This document shows, one piece after another, positions 43,283 through 46,700 of a stretch of 46,700 nucleotides of DNA. Under the pieces are notes generated by a model. That model ran no database searches. It saw only the letters and a list, made by a program, of their open reading frames with translations, and had not been told where the DNA came from. Source of the stretch: Spirochaetaceae bacterium (GTDB lineage Bacteria > Spirochaetota > Spirochaetia > SZUA-6 > Bin103); assembly GCA_026710565.1 (NCBI GenBank), contig JAPOQV010000296.1, positions 1-46,700 of the forward strand, in the 5' to 3' direction. Position 1 is the stretch's first letter, and each line of letters begins with the position of its first letter. Made by a program: the position numbers and the translations under genes.

Positions 43283-44503
43283 TCAGTCGGTCGCTGGCAC
43301 CTTGGCCCAGAGCGTCAGGCGGAGCTCGTCGCCGAACAGGGCGTACTCCGGGCGCCGGCCGGAGTGGGCTTCGCCGTCCTGCAGGATCTTGCGCACGCCT
43401 TCGCCGCGGGACTCCAGGAACACCCGTCCGGTGCGCTTGCTGCGGATCCTCGACAGGAAGTTCACCAGGAGCTGGTTGCGGGTGAAGGTGCGGTAGGGCA
43501 TGTCGTCGAGCGTGATGGTGTTCGGCAGCTTCCCCGGGCTGTAAAGCTCCAGGCGGTCTGCGAAGACGAACAACCGGATCTTCGAGCCGGCTATGGCGTA
43601 GTCGCGGTGGGCGACCGCGTTGACGATTGCCTCGTCGACGACGTCGAGGTCGTATGGCGCACTCCCGGCAGGCGAGCCGTCGGTGCTCATGAACCGGGCG
43701 ACGAAGGCGATGCCGGCGTCGATCTGATCGGAAACCGGGCCGGCGAGCCGCTCCGCATGGACGAGGTCGTCGGAAGACAGGCTCGTGTCGCGATAGCACG
43801 CCGCCTCGATCGAGCCTGACTCGAGGAAGTCGGTCGGCTCGGTCGCGAAGACCAACAGGCCGGCCACCGTCGGCCGGTCGACGCCATCCTCGTCTGCGAC
43901 CGTCACGCGGGTGTTGCGCAGAAGATCAAGCCAGGGGATGGTGGGCGACCGCCCGAAGAAGGCTTCCAGACGATTGCGGTTGAGGTCCTCCACCGATGCG
44001 GCCAGCACCGGTTGCTCGTCGAACACGTACTCCCGGCCGCGCTGCTGAAACAGCCGGGCGAGCTCCGGCGGCGTGAGATCCCGCTTGGTGGACCCGATCC
44101 TGATGTAGTAGCGCCCTCCGGATGTCCGATGGACGTACAGCCCACGCGGGACCTCGGCCAGCAGCACGGGCGCGTCCGTTCCATCGGCTCCGGGCAGCAG
44201 TGCCTTCCGAATGACCGGCCGGATGGGCGGATCGCAGTTGTGGGTCGCGACGTTGAGCAGCCACTGCTCGACCAGGTCCATCCGCTCCGGCGGAATCCCA
44301 TATACGACGCCGGAGTCGGCGACACCGACGAACACGGCGCCTCCCTCGGCGTTCGCGAACGCGACCAGCTCGCCTGCGAGGTCCTCGGGGTTCGGTGCGA
44401 CCACGCGCCGGTCGCGCAGCCGCAACTCCTTGAACTCCGCGCGTCCGTCCTCGCCCGCCCGGAGTTGGGCCAGCATCTGGTCCACGGTGTCGAAGACGGC
44501 CAC
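43283..44503 (-). CDS. AlbA_2 (Schlafen-like) plus HATPase_c_4 domain protein
   Basis: A 406-residue protein from the GTG at 44503. The N-terminal AlbA_2 domain shows GRAEFKELRLRDRR, LAGELVAFANAEGGAVFVGVADSG and YIRIGSTKR. The C-terminal ATPase-like region shows VDEAIVNAVAHRDYAIAGSKI, FADRLELYSPGKLPN and a winged-helix end GEGVRKILQDGEAHSGRRPEY. Such proteins are called RNA-binding or transcriptional regulators and also occur in defence loci. Together with the nuclease-EVE gene it could form a two-gene operon. The start is uncertain: the frame extends to 44629 without conserved sequence, and no Shine-Dalgarno is seen. Confidence 0.85.
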   Translation of the reverse strand: MAVFDTVDQMLAQLRAGEDGRAEFKELRLRDRRVVAPNPEDLAGELVAFANAEGGAVFVGVADSGVVYGIPPERMDLVEQWLLNVATHNCDPPIRPVIRKALLPGADGTDAPVLLAEVPRGLYVHRTSGGRYYIRIGSTKRDLTPPELARLFQQRGREYVFDEQPVLAASVEDLNRNRLEAFFGRSPTIPWLDLLRNTRVTVADEDGVDRPTVAGLLVFATEPTDFLESGSIEAACYRDTSLSSDDLVHAERLAGPVSDQIDAGIAFVARFMSTDGSPAGSAPYDLDVVDEAIVNAVAHRDYAIAGSKIRLFVFADRLELYSPGKLPNTITLDDMPYRTFTRNQLLVNFLSRIRSKRTGRVFLESRGEGVRKILQDGEAHSGRRPEYALFGDELRLTLWAKVPATD

Positions 44504-44643
44504 GGGGCAAGACTGGCACGGCTTACGCGGCGGGCGCGATACCTGAAGGGCTGACTGGGTGGCTCCCTGGTCTGGAAGCGTAGTGCCGCAAACTGCGACA
44601 CTTACCCGGAAGCAGCCAGATGGCAGCACGGCCGATCAGCGCG

Positions 44644-44649
44644 TACACT
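44644..44649 (+). promoter_or_regulatory. Candidate -10 for the second solute-binding protein gene
   Basis: TACACT at 44644-44649 within GCGTACACT lies 29 bases before the ATG; a TGGCAG at 44621 is a weak -35 with 17-base spacing. The same GCGTACACT occurs upstream of the AAA+ ATPase gene (40925-40932 region). An AAGGAG site lies between it and the ATG. Confidence 0.35.
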
Positions 44650-44678
44650 GGTGACGTTCCGAGAAGGAGCTTTCTGCT

Positions 44679-46388
44679 ATGACGAGACTACGAACCCTGA
44701 TTCTGGCGACGGCGGCAGTCGCCGCGCTGGCCTCCACGGCAGCCGCCGAGCGCGGCACCGACGGCGAGCTGAAGATGCTCTACTGGCAGGCGCCGTCCAT
44801 CCTCAACCCGTACCTGTCGGGCGGTACCAAGGACATCCACGCGGCCTCGCTGGTCCTGGAGCCGCTGGCGCGCTACGACGAGAACGGCGACATGGTGCCG
44901 TGGCTGGCCGCCGACATCCCCACGCTCGACAACGGCGGGGTGGCGCAGGACCTCATGTCGATCACCTGGACGCTGCGGGACGACGTGGTGTGGTCCGACG
45001 GCACGCCGTTCACGGCCGAGGACGTCTCCTTCACGGCGGCCTACTGCATGGACGCGACGGGCGGCTGCAGCTCCGCCGCCGCGTTTCAGGGGGTCGCCGG
45101 CGTGGTGGCGGTCGACGCGCATACGGTGCGGATCGATTTCGGTGGGCCGATGCCGTTCCCGTACGCGCCGTTCGTGGGCTCGATCGTTCCGGTTCTGCAG
45201 AAGGGGCAGTTCGAGCAGTGCATGGGCGCCCGCGCGCCCGAGTGCACGGACGAGAACTTCGCGCCGGTCGGCACCGGCCCGTTCATGGTTGACGACTTCC
45301 GCCCCAACGACGTGGTGCGCTACGTCGTCAACGAGCGCTACCGCAACCCTGACCAGCCGGTCTTCTCCTCGGTCCTGCTCAAGGGTGGTGGAGATGCCGT
45401 ATCGGCGGCCCGCGCGGTGCTGGTGACCGGCGAGGTCGATTACGCCTGGAACCTGCAGGTCGAGCCGGAAATCCTCGCCGACATGGAGCAGGAGGGCACG
45501 GGCGAGGTGATCACCGCCTTCGGGACCCTGGTCGAACGCCTGGTGATCAACAAGACCAATCCCGACCCGTCGCTCGGCGACACCCGCTCCACCTACCAGG
45601 ACGGCGCCAACCCGCACCCGTTCCTGTCCGATCCGGCGGTGGTGCGCGCCCTGTCGCTGGCCATCGACCGCGAGATCCTGGTCGATGCCGGCTACGGTGC
45701 CGCGGGACGGGTCACCTGCAACGTCCTCCCCGCGCCGCTGGTGTACGCGTCGACCGCCAACGACTGGTGCATGACGCAGGACGTCGAGGAGGCCAACCGG
45801 CTCCTGGACGAGGCGGGCTGGGAGCGCGGCGGCGACGGCGTTCGCGCCAAGGACGGGGTGCGCCTGTCGATCCTCTACCAGACGTCGACCAACTCGGTCC
45901 GGCAGGGGACGCAGGCGCTGATCAAGCAGATGTGGCGGGAGATCGGCGTGGAGGCCGAGTTGCGCAACATCAGCGCCTCGGTGTTCTTCGGCAGCGATCC
46001 GGCCAGCCCCGATACGTACCAGAAGTTCTACGCGGACATCCAGATGTACACCAACAACTTCGACGGCACCGATCCGCAGGCCTACATGGCCGGCTGGATC
46101 TGCGACAAGATCCCGGCGCCTGCGAACCAGTGGAACGGCAGCAACATCTCCCGTTACTGCAACCCGGAGTACGACGCGCTGTCGGCGGCGTTCGCCGAGA
46201 CGGCCGGGATCGAGCAGCGCGCGGAGATCGCCAAACAGATGAACGACCTGTTGATCGCCGACGGAGTCATGGTCCCCCTGATCGATCGCGGCGAGGTCGC
46301 CGCACGGGCGCTCTCGCTCGGCGGCGTTCGGCACAACGTCTGGGATGCGACCCTGTGGAACATCAACGAGTGGCACCGCGTCGAGTGA
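44679..46388 (+). CDS. ABC transporter solute-binding protein, family 5 (second system)
   Basis: A 569-residue periplasmic binding protein with signal peptide MTRLRTLILATAAVAALAST and an AAA cleavage region. Family-5 marks: LYWQAPSILNPYLSGGTKD, WTLRDDVVWSDGTPFTAEDV, NFAPVGTGPFMVDDF, VRALSLAIDREILV, and the end DATLWNINEWHR. A Cys pair pattern (CMDATGGCSS, CMGARAPEC) suggests disulphides. An AAGGAG site precedes the ATG. It is followed 26 bases later by a cognate permease, so this is a separate dipeptide/oligopeptide-type importer. Substrate unknown. Confidence 0.94.
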   Translation: MTRLRTLILATAAVAALASTAAAERGTDGELKMLYWQAPSILNPYLSGGTKDIHAASLVLEPLARYDENGDMVPWLAADIPTLDNGGVAQDLMSITWTLRDDVVWSDGTPFTAEDVSFTAAYCMDATGGCSSAAAFQGVAGVVAVDAHTVRIDFGGPMPFPYAPFVGSIVPVLQKGQFEQCMGARAPECTDENFAPVGTGPFMVDDFRPNDVVRYVVNERYRNPDQPVFSSVLLKGGGDAVSAARAVLVTGEVDYAWNLQVEPEILADMEQEGTGEVITAFGTLVERLVINKTNPDPSLGDTRSTYQDGANPHPFLSDPAVVRALSLAIDREILVDAGYGAAGRVTCNVLPAPLVYASTANDWCMTQDVEEANRLLDEAGWERGGDGVRAKDGVRLSILYQTSTNSVRQGTQALIKQMWREIGVEAELRNISASVFFGSDPASPDTYQKFYADIQMYTNNFDGTDPQAYMAGWICDKIPAPANQWNGSNISRYCNPEYDALSAAFAETAGIEQRAEIAKQMNDLLIADGVMVPLIDRGEVAARALSLGGVRHNVWDATLWNINEWHRVE

Positions 46389-46414
46389 GGTGACCTGGGC
46401 CGCACCCCCCGGGC

Positions 46415-46700
46415 ATGTTGCGTTATGCGATCCGGCGCCTGCTGTTCGCCATCCCGACGCTGTTGGCGATCAGCTTCGTCGTGTTCGCCCTGCTGGACTT
46501 GGCGCCCGGTGACCCCACCGCCCAGCTCCCGCTGACGATTCCGCCGGAGGTCCGCGAGCAGATCCGGCAGAGCCTGGGGATCGGTCAGCCGTTCGCGGTG
46601 CGCTACCTGCGCTGGCTCCAGCAGTTCCTGGTGAACGAGCCGCTCAACCTGCTGGAGGCGGTGCTCGGCGCCGAGATCGGCGACTCCGGCGCCCGCCTGC
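46415..46700 (+). CDS. ABC transporter permease, OppB/DppB type (5' part only)
   Basis: The first 95 codons are in the window: MLRYAIRRLLFAIPTLLAIS begins the usual first helix, then FALLDLAPGDPTAQ and IRQSLGIGQPFAVRYLRWL, the standard DppB pattern. It is the first membrane subunit of the importer served by the preceding binding protein; the C permease and ATPases should follow beyond the right edge. No strong ribosome-binding site is visible before the ATG. Confidence 0.9.
   Translation, partial: MLRYAIRRLLFAIPTLLAISFVVFALLDLAPGDPTAQLPLTIPPEVREQIRQSLGIGQPFAVRYLRWLQQFLVNEPLNLLEAVLGAEIGDSGARL

Overview
The window is GC-rich (roughly two thirds G+C by eye), densely coded bacterial chromosome. 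It contains no rRNA, tRNA, CRISPR array, transposase or recognisable phage gene. Lipoprotein and Sec-type signal peptides, ThiBP, Opp/Dpp-type transporters and an AmtB suggest a free-living or host-associated heterotroph. A Spirochaetota-like or other high-GC Gram-negative MAG would fit, but taxonomy cannot be fixed from this sequence alone.

Layout. (1) 1-2100, minus strand: thiamine uptake genes thiB-thiP (thiP runs off the edge) behind a clear TPP riboswitch. (2) 2179-9304, minus: a TMTC-like membrane/TPR protein, a large Lhr-type helicase and a small one-helix protein with its own terminator. (3) 9358-19043, minus: a translationally coupled uptake operon. In transcription order it reads FAA-hydrolase, family-5 solute-binding protein, a strong intercistronic stem-loop, DUF4037 protein, GHL10-like glycosidase, permease C, ATPase D, ATPase F, permease B. 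(4) 19127-22142, plus: NagA-like deacetylase, a coiled-coil protein with an exact-frame 21-bp repeat, and a Gfo/Idh/MocA oxidoreductase. (5) 22190-25404: purK and purE, both minus strand, separated by a plus-strand ammonium transporter. (6) 25461-30166, plus: VOC protein, SDR, a fused alpha-beta E1 component of a 2-oxoacid dehydrogenase and a LarA/DUF2088-like protein, coupled by ATGA overlaps and without E2/E3. (7) 30197-34524: a decayed AbrB/MazF toxin-antitoxin remnant, a TM-coiled-coil protein, a secreted chalcone-isomerase-like protein, and on the minus strand a lipoprotein, an M20 peptidase and a nitroreductase. (8) 34691-36283, plus: zwf.

(9) 36365-44503 is the most accessory-like part. 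It holds a Phd antitoxin with a truncated PIN toxin, an inverted FdrA-like fragment, an intact MntA-HepT pair, a GH38 alpha-mannosidase, a stranded helicase-type N-terminal fragment, a stand-alone AAA+ ATPase, a PD-(D/E)XK nuclease fused to an EVE/PUA-like domain, and an AlbA_2/Schlafen-type protein. It reads as a small hot spot of toxin-antitoxin and defence-type genes with several broken modules. (10) 44679-46700, plus: a second family-5 solute-binding protein and the start of its permease.

The strongest candidates for undescribed biology are the FAA/SBP/DUF4037/GHL10/Opp uptake operon, the nuclease-EVE plus AlbA_2 pair, and the E1-fusion/LarA-like operon. All functional statements are made from reading the sequence and family knowledge; no database search was run.
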